Origin: Saprospiraceae bacterium
GTDB taxonomy: Bacteria > Bacteroidota > Bacteroidia > Chitinophagales > Saprospiraceae
Assembly (NCBI GenBank): GCA_016715105.1
Contig: JADKBO010000008.1
Location: forward strand, 186,001-250,000
Length of the DNA stretch: 64,000 nt
Direction of reading: 5' to 3'
A program made the translations under genes and the position numbers. The notes under the pieces are model-generated. The model worked only from the letters and a program-made list of their open reading frames with translations. It ran no database searches and was not told the origin of the DNA. This document shows positions 36,724-45,714 of this stretch, piece by piece (position 1 is the stretch's first letter; each line of letters begins with the position of its first letter).

Positions 36724-38997
36724 TTAAAAGAAAAATTTGGCAGCTAGTGCAGGCATGATAGGTAATTGATTCACTCTGCTATACCTTAACCGGTCAAAAT
36801 AAAATATGTTTTCACGATTATATGTGTTGACAACACTCACATTCAATTCTAGTCCGGTATTCTTGGTAAAGTTGATTTTGTGGCTGAGGGAAATGTCCAA
36901 TCGGTGGTATGTGGGCAGCCTTCCACCATTTCTAGTTGATGAATAAATAGTACCTATTAAGTCGGGATTGGAGGTCAAGTAATCGGAAGTTGCATTGGAT
37001 AGCGGTTGATAATTGTAAAAACCTCTGGTTTGGGTAAATGGAAATCCAGTACCCAAGTTCCATCTAAGACCGAAACTGGTATTTTTCTTGCTATCAAAAT
37101 AGTAGTTAGCTACAAAATTCACATTATGCCTCCTATCAAAAACAGTTGGAAATTCTTGTTTTCCATCATCTCTATTTGCCCACGCCAATGAGTAAGTAGC
37201 CCAAATGTCGTACTTTTTCTGTGTCAGCTGCAAACTAATGTCAGATCCATAAGCCCATCCCCTTTCTACTGCATAGTCTGAATCCTGAGCCGATAATTTA
37301 TTTCTATTGATGACCAAAACCTGTGAAAAGTTTTTATAATATCCTTCCAAATTTAAAGTAAGGCTACTGCCTAAATCTACTTCAAAGCCGGAAACAAGGT
37401 GACTTGCTTTGATGAGTTTATTGGAAATAGATTCGCCATCCAAGCCACGCACAGGCTCTTCAGGACCAGTAAGAAAACCATTGAACAAGTTCACAATATC
37501 ATTGTCATTGCTCGTTGAGAGAATGTTTTGAGAGTAGATGCCTGCTGCGGCTTTAAACCTCAATCTATCCGCCAAATTGGCTTTCAAACCTATTCTTGGT
37601 TCTGGTGAAAACCTTCTTTGGGAGGCATAATACATTGCCCTAAATGAAGGTTCTATGACAATTCTTTCTGTTGCATATTTGTATTTGACAAATGTTCCAA
37701 GTTCAGCCGTGTTTTGATTTTGTCCCAATCGAATGTTGAATGGATTGGTAAATTCAAAATCAGTACGGATGGCTCTGAAATCAAATCCATATTTAATTTC
37801 ACTTTTGTTGCCATAATAATTGAAATTGATATTACCACCAATTTCTTGTACAGCACTTTTTCTAGGAGCGTTGTCCCCTTCAATAATAGAAGTATTATAA
37901 TCTGAATATCCTACCACCCCATCGATGATGAGACTGCTTGATTCAGGTATCAAAAGAAAATCTCCGCCAAAACCAGTGTTGTCCCAACCAATTTGAGCAA
38001 TAAAAGGATTGGAATATTGATCTTTAAAATTAAATCCAAAGAAATTGAATTTGCTACCTCCACCCGATGCGATAGAAATTTTGCCATACAAATCTGTAAA
38101 ATCAAAAGGTAGACCTATACTATCTCCTACTGATGCATATTTATAAACATTGTTGTCAAATTGATCAATCAATGATTTTTTGCCTGTGAGGATCATGGAA
38201 ATACTGGCTCCCTCGTCATCAAACTTTTTGAGAGGTGTCTCAATGAGCACTTTTCCGGCAAATGGACTTACTGATGCAAAACCAGCAACTCTTTTTTTGT
38301 TACCTTCTCTGGTTTTGATGTCCACAACTGCCGAAGTTCTTCCGCCATAGGAAGCATCAAATCCTGCAGTATACACATCTACATTACGGATTACATCGGT
38401 TTCAAAAGCAGAGAATAAACCCAATGAATGGAATGGGTTGTATATATTCAAACCATCAAGAAGAATTTTATTTTGAAACGGTGAACCTCCTCTTATAAAA
38501 AGTTGTCCTCCCTGATCTCCAGTAGAAACAACTCCTGGAATGACTTGTAAATATTGAGCAATGTCTGGTTCTCCTCCTAAGGAAGGTAGAGCTGTGATTT
38601 GCTTTTGAGTAACTGTAAGTTTAGAGACCTGAATTTCTGTTTTTGCGGCACTTCTTTTGGCGCTCACATCCACAGCATCAAGAGTAATGCCTGACTGGCT
38701 TAATAAAAAATTCTGAGTGATGATATTATCGCCGCTTACCTCTTTTGAAAGCTCTTGTGTCTCAAAACCAAGATAACTTACTTTTATGATATATGTGCCT
38801 TGAGAAATGCCATTTAACGTGAAAAAACCATCCATATTGGTTGTAGTTCCTAAAGAAAGACTCTCAATGAACACATCCGCAAAAGCAATTGGCTCTCCCG
38901 TTTGTTTGTCAAATACTTTACCTCTGATAATGGACTGAGTAAAAGCCACACAAGTAAAACAAATCAAAATAACAACCAATAAGTGCTTTCTTAGCAT
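36724..38997 (-). CDS. TonB-dependent receptor with carboxypeptidase-regulatory-like N-terminus
   Basis: The 757-residue protein has a signal peptide (about 1-20), a CarboxypepD_reg-like domain (about 22-105: IRGKVFDKQTGEPIAFADVFI, TTNMDGFFTLNGI, KVSYLGFET), a plug domain (about 115-235: LPSLGGEPDIAQYLQVIPGV, LFIRGGSPFQNKILLDGL) and a 22-strand-type barrel ending in phenylalanine (ALAAKFFF). It has no SusD partner, so it is more like a siderophore, cobalamin or small-ligand receptor than a SusC. A small lipoprotein gene lies 25 bp upstream in the same operon and may be its accessory factor. Confidence 0.92.
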   Translation of the reverse strand: MLRKHLLVVILICFTCVAFTQSIIRGKVFDKQTGEPIAFADVFIESLSLGTTTNMDGFFTLNGISQGTYIIKVSYLGFETQELSKEVSGDNIITQNFLLSQSGITLDAVDVSAKRSAAKTEIQVSKLTVTQKQITALPSLGGEPDIAQYLQVIPGVVSTGDQGGQLFIRGGSPFQNKILLDGLNIYNPFHSLGLFSAFETDVIRNVDVYTAGFDASYGGRTSAVVDIKTREGNKKRVAGFASVSPFAGKVLIETPLKKFDDEGASISMILTGKKSLIDQFDNNVYKYASVGDSIGLPFDFTDLYGKISIASGGGSKFNFFGFNFKDQYSNPFIAQIGWDNTGFGGDFLLIPESSSLIIDGVVGYSDYNTSIIEGDNAPRKSAVQEIGGNINFNYYGNKSEIKYGFDFRAIRTDFEFTNPFNIRLGQNQNTAELGTFVKYKYATERIVIEPSFRAMYYASQRRFSPEPRIGLKANLADRLRFKAAAGIYSQNILSTSNDNDIVNLFNGFLTGPEEPVRGLDGESISNKLIKASHLVSGFEVDLGSSLTLNLEGYYKNFSQVLVINRNKLSAQDSDYAVERGWAYGSDISLQLTQKKYDIWATYSLAWANRDDGKQEFPTVFDRRHNVNFVANYYFDSKKNTSFGLRWNLGTGFPFTQTRGFYNYQPLSNATSDYLTSNPDLIGTIYSSTRNGGRLPTYHRLDISLSHKINFTKNTGLELNVSVVNTYNRENIFYFDRLRYSRVNQLPIMPALAAKFFF

Positions 38998-39022
38998 AAC
39001 ATCAATTTAGTAAAATTTACAT

Positions 39023-39451
39023 TTAATACAATTGGTCATCTTCAGGTTCAGGTACGCCCAATGGATTGATACTCCTCAAATCTAATGAATCGACTTTTTT
39101 CACTTTTGTCAAAAGAAATTGCATGTCAAATAACGACATCGGCCCCACTAATAATAAGGTATCAGGACTGCAAAGTTTAATTTCAAGCGAAAATTCCTCT
39201 TCGGTGTTGATTTTTATGATCCCATTATTGAGCGTATAATTCAATTTTTGGCTTTCATCAAAAAGATTAGAGGAAAAGCTTTGATCAGGTTTAAATTCAA
39301 AAAAGCCATCTTGCAAAGTATTGGTCACTCTATCGTTGCGGATCACAGTATTGAAAAACCACTTTCCTGTCACATCGCAGACTGGTTTTTCTTCTTTACA
39401 AGCAAAAAGTAAAAGGCAAAAAGCCAAAAATATTATTTTCCTAGGTTGCAT
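39023..39451 (-). CDS. Small lipoprotein, lipocalin-like
   Basis: The 142-residue protein has a clear lipoprotein signal (IIFLAFCLLLFAC, Cys about 18). The mature part is short strands (VTGKWFFNTVIRND, GFFEFKPDQSFSSN, NYTLNNGIIKIN, LEIKLCSPDTLLLV) in the order seen in lipocalin-like domains of Bacteroidota lipoproteins, with an acidic end. It is first in a two-gene operon with the TonB receptor. Function unknown; ligand presentation to the receptor is a reasonable guess. Confidence 0.7.
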   Translation of the reverse strand: MQPRKIIFLAFCLLLFACKEEKPVCDVTGKWFFNTVIRNDRVTNTLQDGFFEFKPDQSFSSNLFDESQKLNYTLNNGIIKINTEEEFSLEIKLCSPDTLLLVGPMSLFDMQFLLTKVKKVDSLDLRSINPLGVPEPEDDQLY

Positions 39452-39664
39452 ACCTACATTTGATTATGGGACAAAACTAAAAATAAATTATATAAAGATG
39501 GATGTTTATCGCTTAACATATTAGCGCGTTTCTATTGCATTTTGATCAAAGTCACTAAAAAAACATCGTTTTCAGGAGGTTTGGCTAGATGAAAAAAAAC
39601 AAACTGAGGCTTTAAAATTAAGGTTATTGAACAATATAAAATGCCACCAAACATGCTAAACCAT

Positions 39665-40990
39665 TTACACTACCTTCAATTTTACTTTTTTGGTTTTTAA
39701 TTTCTCCTTGTCCAATTGTTCAATGGCGTGATCGACTTGATGATTTTTTACAGCAACAAATGACCAATCATGGTGAATTTCAATTTGACCAATATCTCCT
39801 GCATCAATTTGGCCTTGCTTTATAAAGAAACCAAGGATATCTCCTTTGGAAATTTTGTCTCGGCGTCCGCCAGAAATTAAAATAGTGGCCCACTCTGATT
39901 TTTCTGGCAAGTCTTGATCTGTCAAAACTTCTTCCTTTACATTCCCAATAAAAGCTGGTAATTCTTCATCAACCCAATGTAAAACATAGGCAGTTCCACC
40001 CTTGTGCATTCTTGCAGTTCGGCCATTGCGATGGGTAAATTCATGATATTTAAGTGGCAAATGATAGTGTAAAATGTAGTCTAGTTCTGGCACATCAAGT
40101 CCCCTTGCTGCCAAATCCGTAGCAACTAAAATCTTATGGCTTCCATTTCTAAATTTAACCAATTCTTGCTCTCGATCAATTTGCTCCATGCCTCCGTAAT
40201 AAATCCCATGATCAATGCCATTTTGCTTCAAGAAGTCACTGATCCGCTCTATGGATTCTTTATAATTGCAAAAGACAATTCCGGATTGATCGCCAAAGTG
40301 ACAAATAGCCTTCAATAAAGTATTGAGTTTACCCTTTTCTGGGGAGATGATACTTTTAACAGTCAATTTCGGTATACCATCGTCTAAGTAGTTGATTACC
40401 TGCGGTTTGTCGAGATGTAAAAAGTGCGGTTGCACGTTACCTTTGGTTGCAGAAGTGAGAATCTTTTTAATTTTGGAAGGTAGAATTTCTAAAATTTCTG
40501 ACATCTCACCTTCGAAGCCAATTTCAAGTGATTTGTCATATTCATCAATAACGACGGTATGAATGTTTGTGACACTGATGGTTCCTCTTCTCAGATGGTC
40601 TGCTATTCTACCAGGAGTTCCTATCAATAAACTTGGCGCTACCTTAAGTTCTATTTTATCTTTAGAAAAAGATTTACCACCGTAGACGCAGTTGATTTTA
40701 TAACCAGTACCCATTGCTCTGGCAACCTGTTCTATCTGCATGGCCAATTCCCTAGATGGTGCCAAGATCAAAACTTGCACCCCATGTATTTCTTTTTTTA
40801 AAGCTGACATCACAGGCAATAAAAATGCTAAAGTTTTACCAGTTCCGGTGGGCGACAATATAATCACTTCTTCGGCAGAACTTATTGCTAAGGATGCTTC
40901 TTCTTGCATTTCATTTAGTTCAGAAATTCCGAGCTTTTGCAAGATTGTGTTGACAGATATATTTTGAGGATTGGTTGTATTTACAGACAT
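39665..40990 (-). CDS. DEAD-box RNA helicase, DbpA-like
   Basis: The start at 40990 (MSVNTTN) is preferred over an upstream ATG 15 codons earlier. The protein of about 441 residues has all helicase motifs: Q-motif region, SPTGTGKT (motif I), PSRELA (Ia), TPGR (Ib), DEYD in place of DEAD (II), TSAT (III), VATDLAARGLDVP (V) and HRNGRTARM (VI). The last 70 residues (WATILISGGRRDKISKGDILGF, IGQIEIHHDWSFVAV) resemble the DbpA RNA-binding domain that targets 23S rRNA helix 92 for 50S assembly. The DEYD variant keeps the two acidic residues needed for ATP hydrolysis. Confidence 0.9.
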   Translation of the reverse strand: MSVNTTNPQNISVNTILQKLGISELNEMQEEASLAISSAEEVIILSPTGTGKTLAFLLPVMSALKKEIHGVQVLILAPSRELAMQIEQVARAMGTGYKINCVYGGKSFSKDKIELKVAPSLLIGTPGRIADHLRRGTISVTNIHTVVIDEYDKSLEIGFEGEMSEILEILPSKIKKILTSATKGNVQPHFLHLDKPQVINYLDDGIPKLTVKSIISPEKGKLNTLLKAICHFGDQSGIVFCNYKESIERISDFLKQNGIDHGIYYGGMEQIDREQELVKFRNGSHKILVATDLAARGLDVPELDYILHYHLPLKYHEFTHRNGRTARMHKGGTAYVLHWVDEELPAFIGNVKEEVLTDQDLPEKSEWATILISGGRRDKISKGDILGFFIKQGQIDAGDIGQIEIHHDWSFVAVKNHQVDHAIEQLDKEKLKTKKVKLKVV

Positions 40991-41080
40991 TGGGCAAAGG
41001 TAATGGTAATAAATGGAAATACAAGGTTGATGCAAACCAATTGAACTATTTGATTGGGAACAACTCTACTTTCTTAAATT

Positions 41081-42124
41081 TCAACCATATTGCTCCCACC
41101 ACCGTTCATTCAAATACGGTGCATTTGGCATGATCAATTCCCCTAACTTGGGTATAATATATGTCAGATCGGTATTTTCACAAGCAGCAATAAACCTTTC
41201 TACAGGATCAGTCCATTTATGTTGTGCAAGCGGAAAGCCAGCCCAGTGGAAAGGCATGATTTTCTTGGATCCACTATCAAGTGCTGCTTGGACACTCTCT
41301 TCAGGATACATATGTATTTCATGCCAGTTTTCATTGTATTGTCCACACTCAAGCCATGCAAAATCAAATGGCCCGAATCTTTCTCCTATTTCTTTAAAAT
41401 GGGTTCCATAACCACCATCACCACTATACCAAAGGTTTTCATTATTTGTTTTAAAAACCCAACCACCCCATAAACCCATGAAACGATCGGATATTCCACG
41501 TCCTGAAAAATGTCTGGATGGCGTGAAAGTGATTTCAATCCCATGATAATTGGCTCGCTCCCACCAATCAAAAGGCGTAATTTGATTTTCTTCTATTCCC
41601 CATTTCCGAAGATGCCTTTCGACACCCATCGCCACAAAATAATGTTTCACTTTGGGTTTGAGTTTCAAAATACTGGTCAAATCCAGGTGATCATAATGAT
41701 CGTGCGTCAGCATGACTAAATCGATTTCTGGCAAATCATCAATCAATTCGTACGTATTTTCGCTGAACCGTTTCACCCCAAATGGAGCAATTGGCGCTGC
41801 GTCTGGGCCAAACATGGGGTCTATCAAGATCGTTTTACCATTCAACCTGAAGAGAAATACACCATGACCGTACCAGATAAATTTTAAATGGTCGCTATTT
41901 TCAAGAAATATTGAAGTGTCTATTTTGGAGATCGGAATTTTTTCAGCGGGAGCTCTACCCTCTTTGTCACAAAATTGTTTGTAAAGCATTTTGGGCAGCG
42001 CCTGAATATTAAATTGCATATTGGTTTCTTCCAAGTTTTGGAATTTTTGGCCATCCCAATGTTTAGATTTGGCATAAAGCTCTAAATCCTTTTTGGTCGA
42101 CTTTGCGCCAAATTGCTGTCTCAT
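41081..42124 (-). CDS. MBL-fold hydrolase, NAPE-PLD/UlaG-like
   Basis: The 347-residue protein has the metallo-beta-lactamase signature THDHYDHLD (HxHxDH), an IWYGHGVFLFRL strand before it, then SRHFSGRG, the metal-bridging Asp in WYSGDGGYGTHF and a final MPFHWAGFPL. This arrangement, with an N-terminal extension of about 75 residues, is that of NAPE-hydrolysing phospholipase D-like and Romp-type proteins. The substrate may be a phosphodiester of a lipid, but bacterial members are untested. No signal peptide, so cytoplasmic. Apparently monocistronic. Confidence 0.88.
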   Translation of the reverse strand: MRQQFGAKSTKKDLELYAKSKHWDGQKFQNLEETNMQFNIQALPKMLYKQFCDKEGRAPAEKIPISKIDTSIFLENSDHLKFIWYGHGVFLFRLNGKTILIDPMFGPDAAPIAPFGVKRFSENTYELIDDLPEIDLVMLTHDHYDHLDLTSILKLKPKVKHYFVAMGVERHLRKWGIEENQITPFDWWERANYHGIEITFTPSRHFSGRGISDRFMGLWGGWVFKTNNENLWYSGDGGYGTHFKEIGERFGPFDFAWLECGQYNENWHEIHMYPEESVQAALDSGSKKIMPFHWAGFPLAQHKWTDPVERFIAACENTDLTYIIPKLGELIMPNAPYLNERWWEQYG

Positions 42125-42239
42125 ACAGTTTCTTTTACCTTGTTATTAATGAAATTAATATTTTTGAATGCTGCATGATGCAAATGACTTTTCAAAATAT
42201 TTTTACGAATATATGCAAAGACCTTTCAAAAATTGCTGA

Positions 42240-42878
42240 TTAATTCAATTCCAACTTTTTGGGTTTCCCATAAAAAAAGGACATTCCATTTTCTTTATCA
42301 TCATAAGTAACAATCTCTTTATCCTTGTGAAAATCAAAATAACACATCATTCCAAAATCTCCCGATGAAAAAGCAGTGTGAGTCAATAAGACTCCCAAAA
42401 TAGTTAAGGACCAATAAGTATTCACGAAAAATATAAAGAAAATGAGTAAAGAACTGATGACTACAAATGGCGCAAGTGCTACCAGCCAAAATTCCTTTTT
42501 ATTTGCTACGAATTTATCAGCAATGGCCATAAAATAAAACTTTCTTAGGTTTGCATCATAAGACGTATTGACAGCTCCTTGCGATTTATAAGCCAAAGCA
42601 TGTATATATTCATGAACAGGTATCAAAGCAAAGGCTATTGCAAATCCGTAAGACAGATGTGAAAAGCCTTTTCCGATTTCGAAGTTATCTCCCCTATTAT
42701 AAAACCACAATAGAAAAATTATCACCAATGCAATCACAATATTGATACCAGTGTAGATTCGAGAAATTACACTTTTTGCATTCAAATATTTTTTCACAAA
42801 GGGAATTAACTCTTTATGGTCTAATTTGTCCAACAAAATATAACCATGTTTTTCAAGTTCTTCAGTAAAAAGTTTCAT
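42240..42878 (-). CDS. DUF3267 membrane zincin-like protein
   Basis: The 212-residue protein has about four membrane helices and a zincin motif HEYIH (about residue 88-92) just after the second helix, with later aspartate/histidine residues (SGDFGMMCYFDFH) as further possible ligands. This is the layout of DUF3267 proteins, suspected membrane-embedded zinc proteases. There is no signal peptide, no neighbour in the same operon and no known substrate. Confidence 0.8.
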   Translation of the reverse strand: MKLFTEELEKHGYILLDKLDHKELIPFVKKYLNAKSVISRIYTGINIVIALVIIFLLWFYNRGDNFEIGKGFSHLSYGFAIAFALIPVHEYIHALAYKSQGAVNTSYDANLRKFYFMAIADKFVANKKEFWLVALAPFVVISSLLIFFIFFVNTYWSLTILGVLLTHTAFSSGDFGMMCYFDFHKDKEIVTYDDKENGMSFFYGKPKKLELN

Positions 42879-43059
42879 CTACTTCTGACCAATTAAAATT
42901 GTAATAAAACTATTTGTATCCTAACCTGAAGAGAACAACCTCAACAATACCAGAATGTTGTAATTTTGGTCGAAAGTTTTTATCCATTAATATAATCGCA
43001 CTCTTAGGCTAATTTTTAAACTTTACGTGTAAACCAACATTTACTGGATATCTGTAAAT

Positions 43060-44343
43060 TTATCCCGCCGCAATTGCTTTCAACGCATCAACTAATTTAT
43101 CAAGGTCTTCCAGTTTAGTGTAAACATGTGGTGTTACCCTTACACAACTTATATTTTCCCATACTATAGCTACCGTATGGATTTTGTAATCTTTTAATAA
43201 TTTTTGCTCAAGATCTGCAGGAGTAATGCCCTCAATACTTACTCCAGCAATGGCACAAGAAAACGTTGGATTTAATGAGGTATGTATTTTCACTCTTGGT
43301 ATTTGAAGTGCTTTTTCTGCCCAATATTTTTTTAAAAAATGTATGCGTTCTTGCTTTCTAGCCGAACCAATACTTTCATGGAAATTTATAGCTTCGCCGA
43401 TTGCTTGTTCTATGCAAAAACTGCGAGTTCCCAATGATTCGAATTTACGGATATTGGCGCCATTGGGTTCACTGTTACAAATCAATGGCCATATTTTGGA
43501 AATTTTTTCCTTTTTGATCCACATCATTCCACTGCCAACAAGTGCGCTTAGAAACTTATGTAAGCTTGTGCCAAAATAATCACAATCCAAATCTGGAATT
43601 TTGTAATCTAATAATCCAAAAGAATGAGCTCCGTCTACGATGACCTCGATACCTTTTTCGTGTGCCATTTTTGCAATCTTGGCTGCTGGCAAAATTTGCC
43701 CTACCCAGTTGACTATGTGAGTAATGTGAATGAGTTTTGTTCGAGGTGTTATGGCATTTCTAAAGGCATTTACAATCTGCTCATCATCTTCAATAGGAAA
43801 TTCAAAAGATATTTGTTTGTATACAATTCCCTCTCTCAATTGCCTTTGCTTATATGCCTGGATCATGTTTGGGTAATCTTGAAGTGTGCCAATCACCTCG
43901 TCTCCCACTTGAAGGGGTAATCCATAAATTATGGTATTCAAGGCTTCTGTAGCATTTCTGTTGATGGCTATTTCTTCAAAGTCACATCCAGCAAGATTTG
44001 CGAGGCGAGCGCGTAAAGGCTCTCTACCTGTATCTTGGACACGCCACATATAGTAAGAAGGCCCTTGAGCAGCTTCGATATTATATTTTTCTAATGCGAC
44101 TTGCACAGAAATGGGTGAAGGAGAAACCCCACCATTATTCAGTATGATGATATCACTTTTACTAGCCGAATAGGCATCCTGGATGACGGACCAATATGCT
44201 TCATTGTCCGTTTGGTCGTTCTTCCAATACGATTGTGCTTTTTGAAAATCAGCAGCATGGATTTGGTTGAATAAACTGGAAGTTCCAAACGCTCCTAAAC
44301 TAAGGGCTGCACTGTTTTTGAAAAACGAACGCCTTGAATGCAT
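43060..44343 (-). CDS. Exported class-V aminotransferase, isopenicillin-N-epimerase-like
   Basis: The 427-residue protein begins with a twin-arginine-like leader (HSRRSFFKNSAALSLGAFG) and a cleavable region to about residue 32, so it is probably exported folded with its cofactor. The rest is a PLP-dependent class-V aminotransferase: NRNATEALNTI, LIHITHIVNWVGQILP, VDGAHSFGL (Asp that contacts the pyridine N) and TSLHKFLSALVGSGM with the Schiff-base lysine. Isopenicillin-N-epimerase-like proteins have varied substrates; epimerase, lyase or desulfurase activity is possible. It is a single gene. Confidence 0.88.
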   Translation of the reverse strand: MHSRRSFFKNSAALSLGAFGTSSLFNQIHAADFQKAQSYWKNDQTDNEAYWSVIQDAYSASKSDIIILNNGGVSPSPISVQVALEKYNIEAAQGPSYYMWRVQDTGREPLRARLANLAGCDFEEIAINRNATEALNTIIYGLPLQVGDEVIGTLQDYPNMIQAYKQRQLREGIVYKQISFEFPIEDDEQIVNAFRNAITPRTKLIHITHIVNWVGQILPAAKIAKMAHEKGIEVIVDGAHSFGLLDYKIPDLDCDYFGTSLHKFLSALVGSGMMWIKKEKISKIWPLICNSEPNGANIRKFESLGTRSFCIEQAIGEAINFHESIGSARKQERIHFLKKYWAEKALQIPRVKIHTSLNPTFSCAIAGVSIEGITPADLEQKLLKDYKIHTVAIVWENISCVRVTPHVYTKLEDLDKLVDALKAIAAG

Positions 44344-44605
44344 GATTTTATGTTTTGGTAAGGAACAACTAAGATAATCAACAGAACTTAGACTTTATTT
44401 ACTTTTCATTACTTTCATTCAAATGCTGGTATTTACCTTGAAAAAGTAAAGATTTTAAAATACTTGTGAATGATGATATGATTGATCACATCTATTCTGA
44501 ATATAGCTTAAATTTTGGATACTTTATTTTACAAAAATTTCAAAGTCCACATTACCAATAGTTTAAAGACTAAAAATTACATTCCATTGAAATTAAGGAC
44601 CTAAT

Positions 44606-44653
44606 ATGTCGGAAAAATTTGAACATGTCGGATTTGTTTCATGACCAGTCGGA
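44606..44653 (+). promoter_or_regulatory. Three GTCGGA direct repeats, candidate operator
   Basis: ATGTCGGA at 44606 and 44625 and CAGTCGGA at 44646 are spaced 19 and 21 bp apart, on the same face of the helix, and end about 50 bp upstream of the -7 box of the glycine-rich protein gene. Paired direct repeats are typical of LytTR and OmpR-type sites. Confidence 0.5.
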
Positions 44654-44705
44654 AATCAGTCAACAATTACCGAATTTGAGATAACAGCAAGGCATTGTCC
44701 GCATC

Positions 44706-44713
44706 TAATTTTG
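44706..44713 (+). promoter_or_regulatory. -7 box for the glycine-rich secreted protein
   Basis: TAATTTTG matches TAnnTTTG and lies 33 bp before the ATG at 44746. No clear -33 motif. Confidence 0.5.
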
Positions 44714-44745
44714 TAAAATAAATTAATTACAAAAAATGCCAAAGC

Positions 44746-45657
44746 ATGAAAAAAGTTAAACCATTTAAATGTCATCTATTCAAACTTTTATTTAATACAG
44801 CCTTGACTGTCATCTCAATCTTGCCCTTGTCAGCCCAAAATGTAGGGATAGGAACAAATGATCCCAGCGAAAAACTAGATGTAGCAGGAAATATCAATGT
44901 TGGCGGTAACCTCACCGTCAATGGAGTCACCGGTCAACCAGGACAAGTGCTGACCATGGATGGTAGCATAATGAAATGGCAAGATAAAAGCCGATTTAAA
45001 AATGTGGCATTATTCACAACCAGCGGTGTATTTACTGTTCCTGCCAATGTTAATGAAGTGATGATAGAAATGTGGGGAGCTGGCGGTGGAGCCCATTTTC
45101 CAGGAGGTGGAGGAGGCAGCGGTGGGTATATTTTGGGAACGATCAATGTTTCACCAACCAATGAGATCAATGTTACCATAGGAAGCGGAGGAACAGGCGG
45201 AGGCGGCGCGACCAATGCAGCACAAGGTGGTGCAACTACAGTAACTGCGCCAGGATTTACATTTAATGCTTTTGGAGGAAGTTTTGCTGACACCATACAA
45301 TTCACCAATCTTATACGATACGTGGGAGGTGGCGGCGGTTTGACTTCAGTAAGCCCTTCTAATTTCAGAAATTATATCAGCTATCCAGGAAACCCAGGGA
45401 CACCTACCTATTTTAGTTATTTAGCAATTTCTCCTACAGTTTATAGATTGCTTACAACCTATGGAATAGGTGGAGTTTCACCATTTTCTGGAAATATTCC
45501 TGACTTTCAAAATACCAAATATACAGATGAAAACAATATTACACATCAAGCGATATTTTCCATTTCAGCTTTAAAGTTTGGAAATGGTGGATCAGTGAGC
45601 GCTACTAGTTCGACTGGCTTTCAAGGTGGCAATGGTAGAGTAATTATTTATTATTAA
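44746..45657 (+). CDS. Secreted glycine-rich protein with tail-fibre-like head
   Basis: The 303-residue protein has a signal peptide (cleavage near LPLSAQ, about 31), then NVGIGTNDPSEKLDVAGNI and NVGGNLTVNGVTGQPGQVL, the stereotyped head of tail-fibre-like beta-helical proteins. From about 85 it has a glycine-rich fold (VMIEMWGAGGGAHFPGGG, GGYILGTINVSP, INVTIGSGGTGGGG, and a final GGNGRVIIYY) of the kind found in phage and surface glycine-rich repeat domains. Probably a secreted or cell-surface trimeric structural protein. The head resembles that of the protein at 2973 with a different C-terminal domain. Possible control by the GTCGGA repeats upstream. Confidence 0.75.
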   Translation: MKKVKPFKCHLFKLLFNTALTVISILPLSAQNVGIGTNDPSEKLDVAGNINVGGNLTVNGVTGQPGQVLTMDGSIMKWQDKSRFKNVALFTTSGVFTVPANVNEVMIEMWGAGGGAHFPGGGGGSGGYILGTINVSPTNEINVTIGSGGTGGGGATNAAQGGATTVTAPGFTFNAFGGSFADTIQFTNLIRYVGGGGGLTSVSPSNFRNYISYPGNPGTPTYFSYLAISPTVYRLLTTYGIGGVSPFSGNIPDFQNTKYTDENNITHQAIFSISALKFGNGGSVSATSSTGFQGGNGRVIIYY

Positions 45658-45714
45658 AATAAAGAAAATTGCCTGCTTCTAAATTCTAAAATATAACTTC
45701 AAAATCCTCTAGAT

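Larger units (their letters stand above)
44344..44745. other. 402-bp intergenic region with direct repeats
   Basis: The shared upstream region of the exported aminotransferase and the glycine-rich secreted protein. It holds three GTCGGA-containing direct repeats (44606-44653) and a TAATTTTG -7 box (44706-44713). Nothing coding is seen. Confidence 0.6.

Noticed and set aside
44934..45308. Proline-rich leftward open frame
   Set aside because: Antisense of the glycine-rich secreted protein; GGN codons read as proline.
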